NCBI RefSeq assembly: GCF_000315485.1
Contig: NZ_JH992940.1
Location: 1,152,164 to 1,216,163 of the forward strand
Source of the DNA: Bacteroides oleiciplenus YIT 12058
GTDB taxonomy: Bacteria > Bacteroidota > Bacteroidia > Bacteroidales > Bacteroidaceae
Direction: 5' to 3'
Length of the DNA stretch: 64,000 bases
Part shown: piece after piece, positions 36,634 through 45,530 of the stretch
Layout of the letters: every line of letters starts with the position of its first letter
How positions within the stretch are numbered: position 1 is the first letter of the stretch
Translations under genes and position numbers: made by a program
Notes under the pieces: model-generated
Told to the model about the DNA's origin: nothing
Seen by the model: the letters and a program-made list of their open reading frames with translations, nothing else
The model's database searches: none

Positions 36634-36649
36634 TTCGTAGTTCTACGAA
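36634..36649 (+). promoter_or_regulatory. Second ArsR-type operator before arsE
   Basis: TTCGTAGTTCTACGAA is a perfect dyad related to the first operator (both contain TTGTTCGTAGTT). It lies 38 bp before arsE, consistent with a second regulated promoter or a repressor roadblock. Confidence 0.65.
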
Positions 36650-36686
36650 TTACGATTATAATATTAACTTTAAAGTAGAATGAAAG

Positions 36687-36920
36687 ATGGAAATTAAAGT
36701 ATTAGGAACTGGGTGTTCAAGTTGTAAAGCATTGTATGAAATTACCAAGCAGGCCATTTCAGACTTAGGCTACGATGCAACACTTATCAAAGAGGAAGAT
36801 TTATTGAAAATCATGGAGTATAACATTTTAGGGCTTCCGGCTTTGGTAGTTGACGAGAAAGTCGTATCAGCCGGAAAAAAGTTATCTCTTACAGAAGTAA
36901 AAGAGTTGATAAGCAAATAA
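36687..36920 (+). CDS. arsE: Small thioredoxin-fold protein (ArsE-like)
   Basis: A 77-residue protein of the small glutaredoxin-like thioredoxin family. The redox motif Cys10-Ser-Ser-Cys13 follows VLGTG, and the cis-Pro is in NILGLPALVVD. It heads the arsE-F-G group described in Bacteroides arsenic operons and probably handles disulfide or arsenical reduction in the cytoplasm. Spacing to the next gene is 9 bp. The name rests on synteny. Confidence 0.75.
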   Translation: MEIKVLGTGCSSCKALYEITKQAISDLGYDATLIKEEDLLKIMEYNILGLPALVVDEKVVSAGKKLSLTEVKELISK

Positions 36921-36929
36921 GAATGAACT

Positions 36930-37373
36930 ATGAGAAAGTTATTTTGTCTACTGATTGCAACGCTGGTCTTTATTTCCTGCGGAAATGGTTCAAAGAAAAA
37001 GACCGGAGAATACAAAGCAGAAGAAATTCAGTCTAACCGCATAGAGGTTCTTTATTTCCATGGGGCACAGCGGTGTATCACGTGCCGGGCGATAGAAACC
37101 AATACGGTAGCCCTTTTAGACAGCCTTTATTCCAACGAAAAAGCAGATGGTAAAATTATCTATAAAGTAATAGACATTTCAAAGAAAGAAAATGAAGCGA
37201 TTGCAGACAAGTACGAAGTGACATGGTCGTCTTTGTTTGTGAATGGCTGGAAGGACGGTAAAGAGAATGTAAACAACATGACCGAGTTTAGTTTTTCCAA
37301 TGCGAAAAATGCACCAGACAAGTTTAAAGAGGGAATTAAAAGCAAGATTGACGAATTGCTAAAACAGTTGTAA
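36930..37373 (+). CDS. arsF: ArsF-like thioredoxin-fold lipoprotein
   Basis: A 147-residue protein with a lipobox (LVFISC) and a thioredoxin-like core with a Cys-Ile-Thr-Cys redox motif (FHGAQRCITCRAIE). ArsF-type proteins are annotated as a subunit that reduces nitro-aromatic arsenicals, working with the ArsG permease. It ends one base before arsG begins, indicating tight coupling. The assignment relies on family name and position. Confidence 0.75.
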   Translation: MRKLFCLLIATLVFISCGNGSKKKTGEYKAEEIQSNRIEVLYFHGAQRCITCRAIETNTVALLDSLYSNEKADGKIIYKVIDISKKENEAIADKYEVTWSSLFVNGWKDGKENVNNMTEFSFSNAKNAPDKFKEGIKSKIDELLKQL

Positions 37374-37374
37374 G

Positions 37375-38082
37375 ATGGATTTTCTTCAATCACTATTAGA
37401 TAATAGTTCTATTCCTGCTATTACAGCTTTTATATTGGGGATTTTAACGGCGGTTAGCCCGTGTCCGTTGGCTACCAACATAACGGCAATAGGATTTATA
37501 AGTAAAAACATAGAAAACCATCATCGGATATTTATAAACGGGTTGCTTTATACTCTCGGCAGAATAGTAACCTATACGGTTCTTGGCTTTATCCTTATTC
37601 CTATTCTCCGTGAGGGAACAAGTATGTTTATGGTTCAAAAAGCTGTAAGCAAATACGGGGAAATGCTGATTGCTCCGGTGTTAATCATCATTGGAATATG
37701 TATGCTCGATACAATAAAACTCAATCTGCCGAAAATCAACATCGGCGGTGAAAACTTGAAAAAGAGAACTAAAGGTGGTTTTGGGGCTATGCTATTGGGC
37801 ATTTTATTCGCCCTTGCTTTTTGTCCTACCAGTGGAGTATTTTATTTTGGTATGCTTATGCCCTTATCAGCCGCAGAAACAGGCGGGTATCTTTTGCCTA
37901 TAATCTACGCTATTGCTACGGGATTACCCGTAATCCTCGTTGCATGGGTTTTAGCTTACAGTGTTGCCGGACTGGGTAAGTTTTATAACCGGATGCAAAT
38001 ATTTGAGAAATGGTTTCGTAAAATAGTTGCTATCCTCTTTATTGCGGTAGGAATTTATTATGCGGCAGTCTTTTATCTATAA
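37375..38082 (+). CDS. arsG: ArsG-family aromatic arsenical efflux permease
   Basis: A 235-residue inner-membrane protein with about six helices and DsbD/CcdA-like features, including a conserved Cys-Pro pair in TAVSPCPLATNIT and another in LAFCPTSGVFYFG. ArsG relatives export trivalent aromatic arsenicals together with ArsE and ArsF. The DsbD-like fold suggests electron transfer across the membrane as an alternative or additional role. Confidence 0.78.
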   Translation: MDFLQSLLDNSSIPAITAFILGILTAVSPCPLATNITAIGFISKNIENHHRIFINGLLYTLGRIVTYTVLGFILIPILREGTSMFMVQKAVSKYGEMLIAPVLIIIGICMLDTIKLNLPKINIGGENLKKRTKGGFGAMLLGILFALAFCPTSGVFYFGMLMPLSAAETGGYLLPIIYAIATGLPVILVAWVLAYSVAGLGKFYNRMQIFEKWFRKIVAILFIAVGIYYAAVFYL

Positions 38083-38116
38083 ATAAACATAGAGTATCAT
38101 TTTAAATAAAAACAGT

Positions 38117-38443
38117 ATGAAAAAGATAGAAATTTTCGACCCGGCAATGTGTTGCCCTACGGGTCTTTGTGGAACAAATATCGACCCTGAATTAATGCGT
38201 ATTGCGGTCGTTATTGAAACATTGAAGAAACAGGGTATCATCGTTACCCGCCACAATTTACGCGACGAACCGCAAGTGTATGTAAATAACAAGACAGTAA
38301 ACGAGTATCTCCAGAAATATGGAGCGGATGCACTGCCTATTACTTTAGTGGACGGCGAAGTCGCTATTTCACAAACCTATCCTACCACCAAACAAATGAG
38401 CGAATGGACAGGTATCAATTTGAATTTCATGCCAGTTAAATAA
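38117..38443 (+). CDS. arsD: ArsD arsenic metallochaperone
   Basis: A 108-residue protein with a thioredoxin-like fold and metal-binding cysteines Cys12, Cys13 and Cys18 in DPAMCCPTGLCG. ArsD binds As(III), delivers it to ArsA, and weakly represses the operon. The segment LPITLVDGEV is typical. It lies 25 bp before arsA. Confidence 0.93.
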   Translation: MKKIEIFDPAMCCPTGLCGTNIDPELMRIAVVIETLKKQGIIVTRHNLRDEPQVYVNNKTVNEYLQKYGADALPITLVDGEVAISQTYPTTKQMSEWTGINLNFMPVK

Positions 38444-38468
38444 GTATTTACCAATTAATTATATAAAA

Positions 38469-40178
38469 ATGAGAACATTCAATTTATCAGATATAGATTT
38501 GACTAAATACCTTTTCTTCACCGGAAAGGGCGGTGTAGGAAAAACTTCGATTGCCTGTGCTACTGCAGTAGGCTTGGCAGATAATGGAAAGAAAATACTT
38601 CTTATCAGCACAGACCCGGCTTCAAACCTGCAAGATGTCTTTAATCAAACATTGAACGGACACGGCACGGATATTCAAGAAGTACCCGGATTAACCGTTG
38701 TTAATCTCGACCCGGAACAAGCCGCCGCCGAATACAGGGAAAGCGTTATTGCTCCTTTCCGGGGACAACTGCCTGAAAGCGTTATTCAGAATATGGAAGA
38801 ACAGCTTTCGGGCTCTTGTACGGTAGAAATTGCGGCTTTCAATCAGTTTTCCGATTTTATCACGGATGCTGATAACGCAAAGGAATACGACCATATTATC
38901 TTTGATACAGCTCCTACAGGACATACGTTGCGAATGCTACAACTGCCATCAGCATGGAGTACGTTTATCAGTGAGAGTACACACGGCGCATCTTGCTTAG
39001 GGCAATTATCCGGTTTGGAGGAACGGAAAGGTATCTATAAGCAGGCAGTTGAAACGCTTTCGGATGCAAGTATAACTCGCTTGGTCTTGGTTAGCCGTCC
39101 CGAAATCGCACCGTTGAAGGAAGCTGCCCGTTCCTCACATGAATTACAATTACTGGGAATTAAAAACCAGCTATTGATAATCAACGGACTTTTGTTGCAA
39201 TTGGATGAAGCCGACAGCGTATCGAAACAAATATATGACAGACAGCAAACCGCCCTAAAACAAACCCCAGCGGAACTGCTGGAATATACATCCTATTATG
39301 TTCCTTTACGGTCTTACAATTTATCTAATATTGCGAATATCCGCCGGATGCTGCACAACGATAACTTAACAGATAATGCAAATTATCAGCGGATTACTGA
39401 TGCAAAAGGTATAGATGAACTGGTTAATGATCTCTATCAGTCAGGAAAGAGAGTTATTTTTACTATGGGAAAAGGTGGCGTGGGAAAAACCACTTTAGCC
39501 ACTGAAATAGCCCTGAAATTAACAAAACTGGGAGCAAAGGTACATCTTACCACCACTGACCCGGCAAACCATCTGAATTATAACCTTGCTGTTCAGTCTG
39601 GCATTACGGTTAGCCGTATTGATGAAACGGAAGTATTGGAAGCCTATAAAAACGAAGTTCGTAGTAAAGCAGCAGAAACAATGACTGCTGAAGATATGGA
39701 ATATATAGAGGAAGATTTGCGTTCACCGTGTACACAGGAAATCGCAGTATTCCGGGCCTTCGCTGAAATCGTAGATAAAGCGGAAAACGAAATCGTTGTG
39801 ATTGATACCGCCCCTACCGGACACACCTTGTTACTGTTGGATGCAACGGAAAGCTATCACAAAGAAGTACAACGCACACATGGTGATACTCCTGCTTCGG
39901 TAAGAAAATTATTGCCACGTTTAAGGAACCGACAAGAAACAGAAGTCGTTATTGTAACCTTGCCCGAAGCAACACCCGTATTTGAAGCCGAACGCTTGCA
40001 AATGGATTTACAGCGTGCGGGAATTAATAATCAATGGTGGGTCGTGAATGCTTGTTTGTCATTAACTGACACCGGAAATTCGTTCTTGCGGGCAAAGGCG
40101 CAAAATGAATTGATTTGGATTAAGAAAGTAGAAGAATTGTCAAAGGGAAACACTGCCCTGATAGCCTGGAAAAACTAA
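38469..40178 (+). CDS. arsA: ArsA arsenite-transporting ATPase, two-domain
   Basis: The 569-residue ATPase is a duplicated P-loop protein. The first P-loop GKGGVGKTS is at residues 19-27 and the second GKGGVGKTT at about 334-342. Each half has a DTAPTGHTLR/L signal motif. As(III)-site cysteines are seen in GSCTVEIAAF, GASCLGQL and SPCTQEIAVF. It energises the arsenite carrier encoded next and receives arsenite from ArsD. Confidence 0.95.
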   Translation: MRTFNLSDIDLTKYLFFTGKGGVGKTSIACATAVGLADNGKKILLISTDPASNLQDVFNQTLNGHGTDIQEVPGLTVVNLDPEQAAAEYRESVIAPFRGQLPESVIQNMEEQLSGSCTVEIAAFNQFSDFITDADNAKEYDHIIFDTAPTGHTLRMLQLPSAWSTFISESTHGASCLGQLSGLEERKGIYKQAVETLSDASITRLVLVSRPEIAPLKEAARSSHELQLLGIKNQLLIINGLLLQLDEADSVSKQIYDRQQTALKQTPAELLEYTSYYVPLRSYNLSNIANIRRMLHNDNLTDNANYQRITDAKGIDELVNDLYQSGKRVIFTMGKGGVGKTTLATEIALKLTKLGAKVHLTTTDPANHLNYNLAVQSGITVSRIDETEVLEAYKNEVRSKAAETMTAEDMEYIEEDLRSPCTQEIAVFRAFAEIVDKAENEIVVIDTAPTGHTLLLLDATESYHKEVQRTHGDTPASVRKLLPRLRNRQETEVVIVTLPEATPVFEAERLQMDLQRAGINNQWWVVNACLSLTDTGNSFLRAKAQNELIWIKKVEELSKGNTALIAWKN

Positions 40179-40187
40179 TAAGAATAT

Positions 40188-41234
40188 ATGGAAAAGAAAC
40201 AAGGAATTGGATTTTTTGAAAAATACCTGACTGTCTGGGTTGCCTTGTGCATCATTATCGGAATTGCTGTGGGGCAATGGTTTCCGACAATTCCGCAAAC
40301 ATTAAGCAAGTTTGAATATGCCAATGTGTCCATACCCGTAGCTATCCTGATATGGTTAATGATTTACCCAATGATGCTAAAAGTAGATTTTCAAAGTGTT
40401 AAGAATGTAGGCAAACGTCCGAAAGGAATAATAGTTACCTGTGTTACAAATTGGCTGATAAAGCCGTTTACCATGTTCGGAATAGCTTATTTATTTTTCT
40501 ATGTGATTTTCAAGACCTATATACCTGTCGGGGTAGCCGAAGAATATTTAGCCGGAGCGGTATTATTAGGGGCTGCACCTTGCACGGCTATGGTGTTTGT
40601 GTGGAGCTACCTTACCAAAGGGGATGCCGCATATACGCTGGTACAAGTGGCAGTGAACGATTTAATCATATTGGCAGCATTTGCCCCTATCGTAGCTTTC
40701 TTGTTGGGAGTTGGCGGCGTATCTATCCCGTGGGACACGTTACTGTTGTCTGTGGGCTTGTTTGTTGTGATACCACTTGCTGCCGGGGTCATTACCCGTA
40801 TAATGGTTATTCGCCGCAAAGGGGTGGAATATTTCAATAATGTATTTATTAAGAAATTTGATAATTATACAACCAGCGGACTGCTATTAACGCTTATTAT
40901 CCTGTTTTCATTTCAGGGAGAAACAATACTGAACAACCCTCTGCATATTGCATTGATTGCCGTTCCGCTCGTGTTGCAAACGGTTCTGATATTCTTCGTT
41001 GCTTACGGTTGGGCGAAATGGTGGAAATTACCCCATGATGTTGCTGCACCTGCCGGAATGATTGGAGCAAGTAATTTCTTTGAATTGGCGGTTGCTGTAG
41101 CTATTTCTCTTTTTGGTTTACAATCCGGAGCTGCACTGGCTACGGTGGTGGGTGTACTGGTCGAAGTTCCGGTAATGTTGATGTTAGTAAGGATTGCAAA
41201 TAATACACGAAACTGGTTTCCGGCTTCAAAATAA
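40188..41234 (+). CDS. acr3: ACR3-family arsenite efflux permease
   Basis: A 348-residue inner-membrane carrier with about ten helices. The family signatures include GAAPCTAMVFVWSYLTKGD, with the essential Cys, and GASNFFELAVAVAISLFGLQSGAALATVVGVL. It extrudes As(III), alone or coupled to ArsA. It closes the arsRE-FGDA operon, followed by a terminator near the integrated element. Confidence 0.95.
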   Translation: MEKKQGIGFFEKYLTVWVALCIIIGIAVGQWFPTIPQTLSKFEYANVSIPVAILIWLMIYPMMLKVDFQSVKNVGKRPKGIIVTCVTNWLIKPFTMFGIAYLFFYVIFKTYIPVGVAEEYLAGAVLLGAAPCTAMVFVWSYLTKGDAAYTLVQVAVNDLIILAAFAPIVAFLLGVGGVSIPWDTLLLSVGLFVVIPLAAGVITRIMVIRRKGVEYFNNVFIKKFDNYTTSGLLLTLIILFSFQGETILNNPLHIALIAVPLVLQTVLIFFVAYGWAKWWKLPHDVAAPAGMIGASNFFELAVAVAISLFGLQSGAALATVVGVLVEVPVMLMLVRIANNTRNWFPASK

Positions 41235-41395
41235 TTATAGGGCAAAAGTTCTAATCTAACATTAGTGAATGATAGGCTTTGTATTTCTCTGAATAAAAAG
41301 CTACATAGTGTTGATAAGCAAGTAATCATTGCAAAAAGTCGGTCTTTCTTACATTTCAAATCCTTTGCTGTCTTGAGAACAAGACTTACAGGCAT

Positions 41396-41430
41396 AAAAA
41401 AACCTACAAATCGCTGATTTGTAGGTTTTT
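41396..41430. terminator. Terminator hairpin beside left attachment site
   Basis: AAAACCTACAAAT pairs with ATTTGTAGGTTTT around CGCTG. It may end acr3 transcription, or be the old terminator of the tRNA-Ser gene before the element split the two. Confidence 0.75.
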
Positions 41431-41465
41431 GTCCAATCCTTAATTCGGTTTTATCCGGTAGGTTT

Positions 41466-41478
41466 GCGGAGAGAGAGG
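41466..41478. other. Left attachment core (attL)
   Basis: GCGGAGAGAGAGG differs at one position from the tRNA-Ser end core GCGGAGAGACAGG at 52680-52692. The following bases CTCTCGAACCTAC are shared in pattern with the second element's CTCCCGAACCTAC. Confidence 0.8.
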
Positions 41479-41595
41479 CTCTCGAACCTACATATTCAAG
41501 AAATATCATAAAATTGCAAATCATTAATAATCAAGCACTATTTGGAGTACATAGTAAATCTAAATCTTTCTGAATATCTTTTGCTATTCCAAATA

Positions 41596-41637
41596 TTGGG
41601 TGTATATTTGGGTGTAGAATTTCAAACACACCCAATT
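41596..41637 (+). promoter_or_regulatory. Integrase promoter, GGGTGT arm repeats and leader hairpin
   Basis: TTGGGTGTA occurs at 41596 and 41608 (12 bp apart), with an inverted ACACCCAA at 41628-41635 just before the ATG. TATATTTG (41603-41610) is the -7 element. The second direct copy and the inverted copy can pair and would cover the start region. The repeats recur at the right end of the element and may be integrase arm-type sites. Confidence 0.6.
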
Positions 41638-42918
41638 ATGAATATCAAACGAAACATCATTTTTGCATTGGAAAGCCGGAAGAAGAACGGTGTGCCAATC
41701 GTGGAGAACGTGCCTATCCGTATGCGTGTCATATACGCAAGTCAGCGCATTGAGTTTACAACGGGTTACCGCATTGATGTAGCCAAGTGGGATGCTGACA
41801 AGCAGCGAGTGAAGAACGGGTGTACCAACAAACTAAAGCAAAGTGCATCTGAAATCAATGCCGATCTGCTGAAATACTATACCGAAATTCAAAACGTGTT
41901 CAAGGAATTTGAGGTACAGGAAGCCATGCCCACTACCCAACAGCTAAAGGACGCATTCAACCTGCGGATGAAAGATACAAGTGAAGACCAGGAAGACGTA
42001 AAGATAAGTTTTTGGGAGGTATTCGATGAATTTGTAAAAGAATGCGGCAACCAGAATAACTGGACTGAATCCACATACGAAAAGTTTGCAGCCGTTAAAA
42101 ATCACCTCAAGGAGTTCAAGGAAGATTTAACCTTTGAATATTTCAATGAATTCGGACTGAACGAATATGTCAATTTCCTGCGCGACAAAAAGGATATGAG
42201 GAACAGTACCATCGGTAAACAAATGGGATTCCTCAAATGGTTCCTGCGGTGGAGCTTCAAGAAAGACTATCACCAGAATATAGCATACGATACGTTCAAA
42301 CCGAAATTGAAAACCACCCCCAAGAAGGTAATCTTCCTGACATGGGAAGAACTGAACAGACTTAAAGACTATCAGATACCCAAAGACAAACAGTATCTGG
42401 AACGTGTCCGGGATGTTTTCCTGTTCTGTTGCTTTACCAGTCTGCGTTATTCAGATGTTCGCAACCTAAAGAGAAGTGATGTCAAGTCCGACCATATAGA
42501 AGTCACCACCGTTAAAACGGCAGATAGTCTGAGTATTGAACTGAACAAGTACAGTAAAGCCATACTTGAAAAATACAAGGACATCCATTTTGAAAACCAC
42601 ATGGTATTGCCTGTTATCAGCAATCAGAAAATGAATGATTATCTGAAAGAACTGGGAGAACTGGCAGAAATTAACGAACCTATACGTGAAACCTACTATA
42701 AAGGGAATGAGCGCATAGATGAAGTTACCCCGAAATACGCATTGCTCAGTACTCATGCAGGAAGAAGAACATTCATCTGTAATGCGCTGGCTCTAGGTAT
42801 TCCGGCACAGGTTGTAATGAAATGGACAGGACACAGTGATTATAAAGCCATGAAGCCCTACATTGACATAGCCGATGATATTAAGGCTAATGCAATGAAC
42901 AAGTTTAACCAACTATAA
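41638..42918 (+). CDS. intN2: Tyrosine recombinase (IntN2-like integrase)
   Basis: A 426-residue integrase with an Arm-DNA-binding N-terminus, a core-binding SAM-like domain (about 125-215) and a catalytic domain. Catalytic residues visible are Arg in CFTSLRYSDVRNL, HxxR in STHAGRRTF, His/Trp in WTGHSDYKAM, and Tyr in KPYIDIAD. It inserts and excises the element at the tRNA-Ser 3' end. I chose ATG 41638 because the -7 element at 41603 lies within any longer frame. The protein is about 96 percent identical by eye to the second copy at 60965. Confidence 0.93.
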   Translation: MNIKRNIIFALESRKKNGVPIVENVPIRMRVIYASQRIEFTTGYRIDVAKWDADKQRVKNGCTNKLKQSASEINADLLKYYTEIQNVFKEFEVQEAMPTTQQLKDAFNLRMKDTSEDQEDVKISFWEVFDEFVKECGNQNNWTESTYEKFAAVKNHLKEFKEDLTFEYFNEFGLNEYVNFLRDKKDMRNSTIGKQMGFLKWFLRWSFKKDYHQNIAYDTFKPKLKTTPKKVIFLTWEELNRLKDYQIPKDKQYLERVRDVFLFCCFTSLRYSDVRNLKRSDVKSDHIEVTTVKTADSLSIELNKYSKAILEKYKDIHFENHMVLPVISNQKMNDYLKELGELAEINEPIRETYYKGNERIDEVTPKYALLSTHAGRRTFICNALALGIPAQVVMKWTGHSDYKAMKPYIDIADDIKANAMNKFNQL

Positions 42919-42957
42919 AAGTATCAGTCTGTTTCACAGATTATCCATTATTAGAGT

Positions 42958-42965
42958 TATCTTTG
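42958..42965 (+). promoter_or_regulatory. Bacteroides -7 element for DUF1016 gene
   Basis: TATCTTTG lies 19 bp before the ATG at 42985, so the DUF1016 gene has its own promoter rather than depending on the integrase. Confidence 0.6.
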
Positions 42966-42984
42966 TTAAGTAATAGTTAGTAAT

Positions 42985-44277
42985 ATGGAAAATAACAACG
43001 AACATAATATAAAGAAAGGTCATTTTGATGCCTTTGTCCATGCTGTCGGTTCGGAAATAGAACAGGCACAAGTCCGGCTCATTACCGCAGCCAATGCCCA
43101 GATGTTGTTCCATTACTGGAAAATGGGCAATTATATACTGTACCACCAAAACCTGCATGGCTGGGGTGGTAAAATTATCAAGAAGTTGGCACAGGCAATC
43201 AGATTCAATTATCCTGAAAAGAAGGGATATTCGGAGCGTAATCTTACTTATATGTGCCAGTTTGCCCGTTTATATCCGTTAAATGTACTTCGTAGTTTTA
43301 TTGAAACAGATTCAATACTGTCAGTCCCTAATATTCAAAACATTACTAATGAAGTCCTTAAACTCAACAGCGGGCAATTTACGCAGGAGCTTACTGCGCA
43401 AATACAATCAGCTGATAATCAATCTTTAGAAATTACGCAGGAGGTTCCTGCGCAATTTCAGAATGTAGAAAAAACAGTAGCAACCATCTATAAAATAAAA
43501 ATAGAGGATATAGAAGATTTATTCTTGGCGTCACCGATTGCAAGAATAAATTGGGCAAGCCATATGGTCATACTCAATAATCCGCTACCATTAGGTGTAA
43601 GGTATTGGTATATGAAACAATCTGTAGAAATGGGTTGGAGCAGTAATGTGCTGAAAATGCAGATTGAAAGTAATCTGTATGACAGACAAATCAAGAGTAA
43701 CAAGGTAAACAACTTCACTGCCACACTTCCGGCACCTCAAAGCGATCTTGCCAATTATCTGTTAAAAGACCCGTATATCTTTGACTTGGCAGGAGCAAAG
43801 GAAAAGGCTGACGAAAGGGATATAGAAGAACAGTTGGTAAAGCATGTAACCCATTACTTGCTGGAAATGGGTAACGGCTTTGCTTTTGTTGCCAGACAAA
43901 AACATTTCCAGATTGGGGACAGTGACTTTTTCGCCGACCTGATTCTATATAATATCAAGCTCCACGCCTATGTCGTCGTGGAATTGAAAGCAACGCCATT
44001 CAAACCGGAATATGCAGGGCAGTTAAATTTCTATATCAATGTTGTAGATGATAAACTGAGGGGAGAAAATGATAACAAGACCATCGGTCTTTTGCTGTGC
44101 AGGGGTAAGGATGAGGTCGTGGCACAATATGCCTTGGCTGGATATGACCAGCCGATAGGTATCAGCGACTATCAATTGAGCAAGGCAGTACCCGAAAATC
44201 TGAAATCTGCCCTACCGAGTATAGAAGAAGTGGAAGAAGAACTGACCTTATTCCTTGACAAGGACAAGAACCCATAA
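42985..44277 (+). CDS. DUF1016 (YhcG-like) PDDEXK nuclease-domain protein
   Basis: A 430-residue protein. The N-terminal DUF1016_N domain (about 10-110; HYWKMGNYILYHQ, KKGYSERNLTYMCQFARLYP) leads to a variable linker with two related segments. A second DUF1016 domain (about 165-350) bears a PD-(D/E)XK-type nuclease core, with FQIGDSDFFADLILYNIKLHAYVVVELK providing the Asp and E-x-K. YhcG-type proteins are predicted nucleases often found on mobile elements. The role may be host takeover, element maintenance or defence. Own promoter; same gene follows the second integrase. Confidence 0.85.
   Translation: MENNNEHNIKKGHFDAFVHAVGSEIEQAQVRLITAANAQMLFHYWKMGNYILYHQNLHGWGGKIIKKLAQAIRFNYPEKKGYSERNLTYMCQFARLYPLNVLRSFIETDSILSVPNIQNITNEVLKLNSGQFTQELTAQIQSADNQSLEITQEVPAQFQNVEKTVATIYKIKIEDIEDLFLASPIARINWASHMVILNNPLPLGVRYWYMKQSVEMGWSSNVLKMQIESNLYDRQIKSNKVNNFTATLPAPQSDLANYLLKDPYIFDLAGAKEKADERDIEEQLVKHVTHYLLEMGNGFAFVARQKHFQIGDSDFFADLILYNIKLHAYVVVELKATPFKPEYAGQLNFYINVVDDKLRGENDNKTIGLLLCRGKDEVVAQYALAGYDQPIGISDYQLSKAVPENLKSALPSIEEVEEELTLFLDKDKNP
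43379..43455 (+). repeat. Two 23-bp palindromes within DUF1016 coding sequence
   Basis: Copies at 43379-43401 and 43433-43455, 54 bp apart, encode TQELTAQ and TQEVPAQ. The second folds as CGCAGGA / TCCTGCG flanked by TT and AA. Both lie in the linker between domains and recur in the second element with altered but still pairing arms. Confidence 0.7.
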
Positions 44278-44287
44278 TATAAAGTAT

Positions 44288-45307
44288 ATGGCAGGAAAGA
44301 TACAGACGATGATTCCCCAATATGGAGAACTTAACAGAATATACAGAGACTATATAGATAATTACGCTTTTTCTTTTGACAGGCAGAAATTCATATCGGA
44401 TTTCTATCAGGAGTATAATGACATGAAATCCTTTGAAGCCGCTATCCTTGAACTGGTGCTTGACAAGCAAAAAGAGCAATACACCTTGATATTCAACAGT
44501 CTGAAAACTGAAATAGAAAAGAGCATACAGGCTTATGAGATACGCCCGTTAAGTGACAGAGCCATAGAACGTGCTTGCTATCAGCACATGGAAAGGTATT
44601 CTCAGGAAATTGAAGCCCAGCTGGATGTTACAAGAAGTCTGAGCAAGCCGCTGAATGAAGCCAACAACAGGTATGATTCCATTGGTTACAGGGAGCATAC
44701 AGCCGAAGAGGAAAAACAGGCAGAGAAAGAATATGAACGCTGCAAGGCTGAATATGACAGGGAAAAAGCCAAACTGAACAAACTCTATGACCAGCAAAAG
44801 GCTACAAGAACAGAGGCATTCCAATATATGAAGAACTGTTGTGCGGACATATACCGTCAAAGCTGCCTTTTTCTGGATATATTGAAGAAATACATTCCTG
44901 ACGGAAAGCAAGAGAATAAATCAAGCGAGCCAATCAGTCAGCAGGAAACGACAGAAGAACAACAGGAATATTTCAGCATGAAATTACTTTCGCTCATTCA
45001 TGAGGTGTGCAAAGGAGAACAGTTCGAAGAAATTTCCGCACCAGATTTCTATGCCAATATGAATCTTCACCCCTGCAACTGTAAGCTGAAAATAAAACCG
45101 AGAGAGAAAATACGTGTATGCTATCTGATATTCCTGATGAGCGAGAAACTCTCCAAACAGGACAGGGACAAATGGAAAGACAGAATACTGAAACTGCTGG
45201 ATATTGACGACAGCTACTACAAATCCAAGTACAAGGAGCCTGTTTCAGATTTCCCCAGTGACAGCAACCAAAATTTCGCCAAGGAAATGGAACATATATT
45301 CAGATAA
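44288..45307 (+). CDS. Element-encoded protein of unknown function, coiled-coil
   Basis: A 339-residue protein. I do not recognise a family. The N-terminal 90 or so residues (YGELNRIYRDYIDNYAFSFD, LELVLDKQKEQYTLIFNSLK) are shared with the partial gene at 63622 of the second element. Residues about 135-185 are strongly charged and predicted coiled coil. The C-terminal part has a cysteine pair in HPCNCKLKIK. It starts 10 bp after the DUF1016 stop and is followed by a terminator. The position fits the accessory orf2 of NBU elements. Confidence 0.7.
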   Translation: MAGKIQTMIPQYGELNRIYRDYIDNYAFSFDRQKFISDFYQEYNDMKSFEAAILELVLDKQKEQYTLIFNSLKTEIEKSIQAYEIRPLSDRAIERACYQHMERYSQEIEAQLDVTRSLSKPLNEANNRYDSIGYREHTAEEEKQAEKEYERCKAEYDREKAKLNKLYDQQKATRTEAFQYMKNCCADIYRQSCLFLDILKKYIPDGKQENKSSEPISQQETTEEQQEYFSMKLLSLIHEVCKGEQFEEISAPDFYANMNLHPCNCKLKIKPREKIRVCYLIFLMSEKLSKQDRDKWKDRILKLLDIDDSYYKSKYKEPVSDFPSDSNQNFAKEMEHIFR

Positions 45308-45346
45308 TCCGTGATATATCCTGATACTTTACGAAAGTTCCACTTT

Positions 45347-45380
45347 TACCACTCAAAATAATTTTTGAGTGGTATTTTTG
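45347..45380 (+). terminator. Intrinsic terminator after element orf
   Basis: TACCACTCAAAA pairs with TTTTGAGTGGTA and is followed by a T-rich run. Confidence 0.85.
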
Positions 45381-45453
45381 TTTTCTGATATTCAATAAGA
45401 TACAATGATATTCAGTTTGTACCGTCCCCATCCTTACCACTCATAACCCTACC

Positions 45454-45461
45454 TAATTTTG
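45454..45461 (+). promoter_or_regulatory. Bacteroides -7 element for DUF3853-repA operon
   Basis: TAATTTTG fits TAnnTTTG, 69 bp before the DUF3853 ATG. Confidence 0.6.
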
Positions 45462-45530
45462 CATCGTTCGAGAACAGAAATAACAGCCAGTGCGCAGGGC
45501 TGATTGTTTAACGACTAAATAGATTGGACG

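Larger units (their letters stand above)
41235..41637. other. Intergenic: ars 3' region, att core, integrase leader
   Basis: This 403-bp gap holds the chromosomal part (41235-41465, with a terminator hairpin), the left att core (41466-41478), and the element's left arm with integrase promoter and arm-type repeats. I see no gene in 41235-41395. Confidence 0.6.

Noticed and set aside
37375..38082. CcdA/DsbD cytochrome biogenesis protein
   Set aside because: The membrane fold is similar, but its place between arsF and arsD makes the ArsG permease family the better call.
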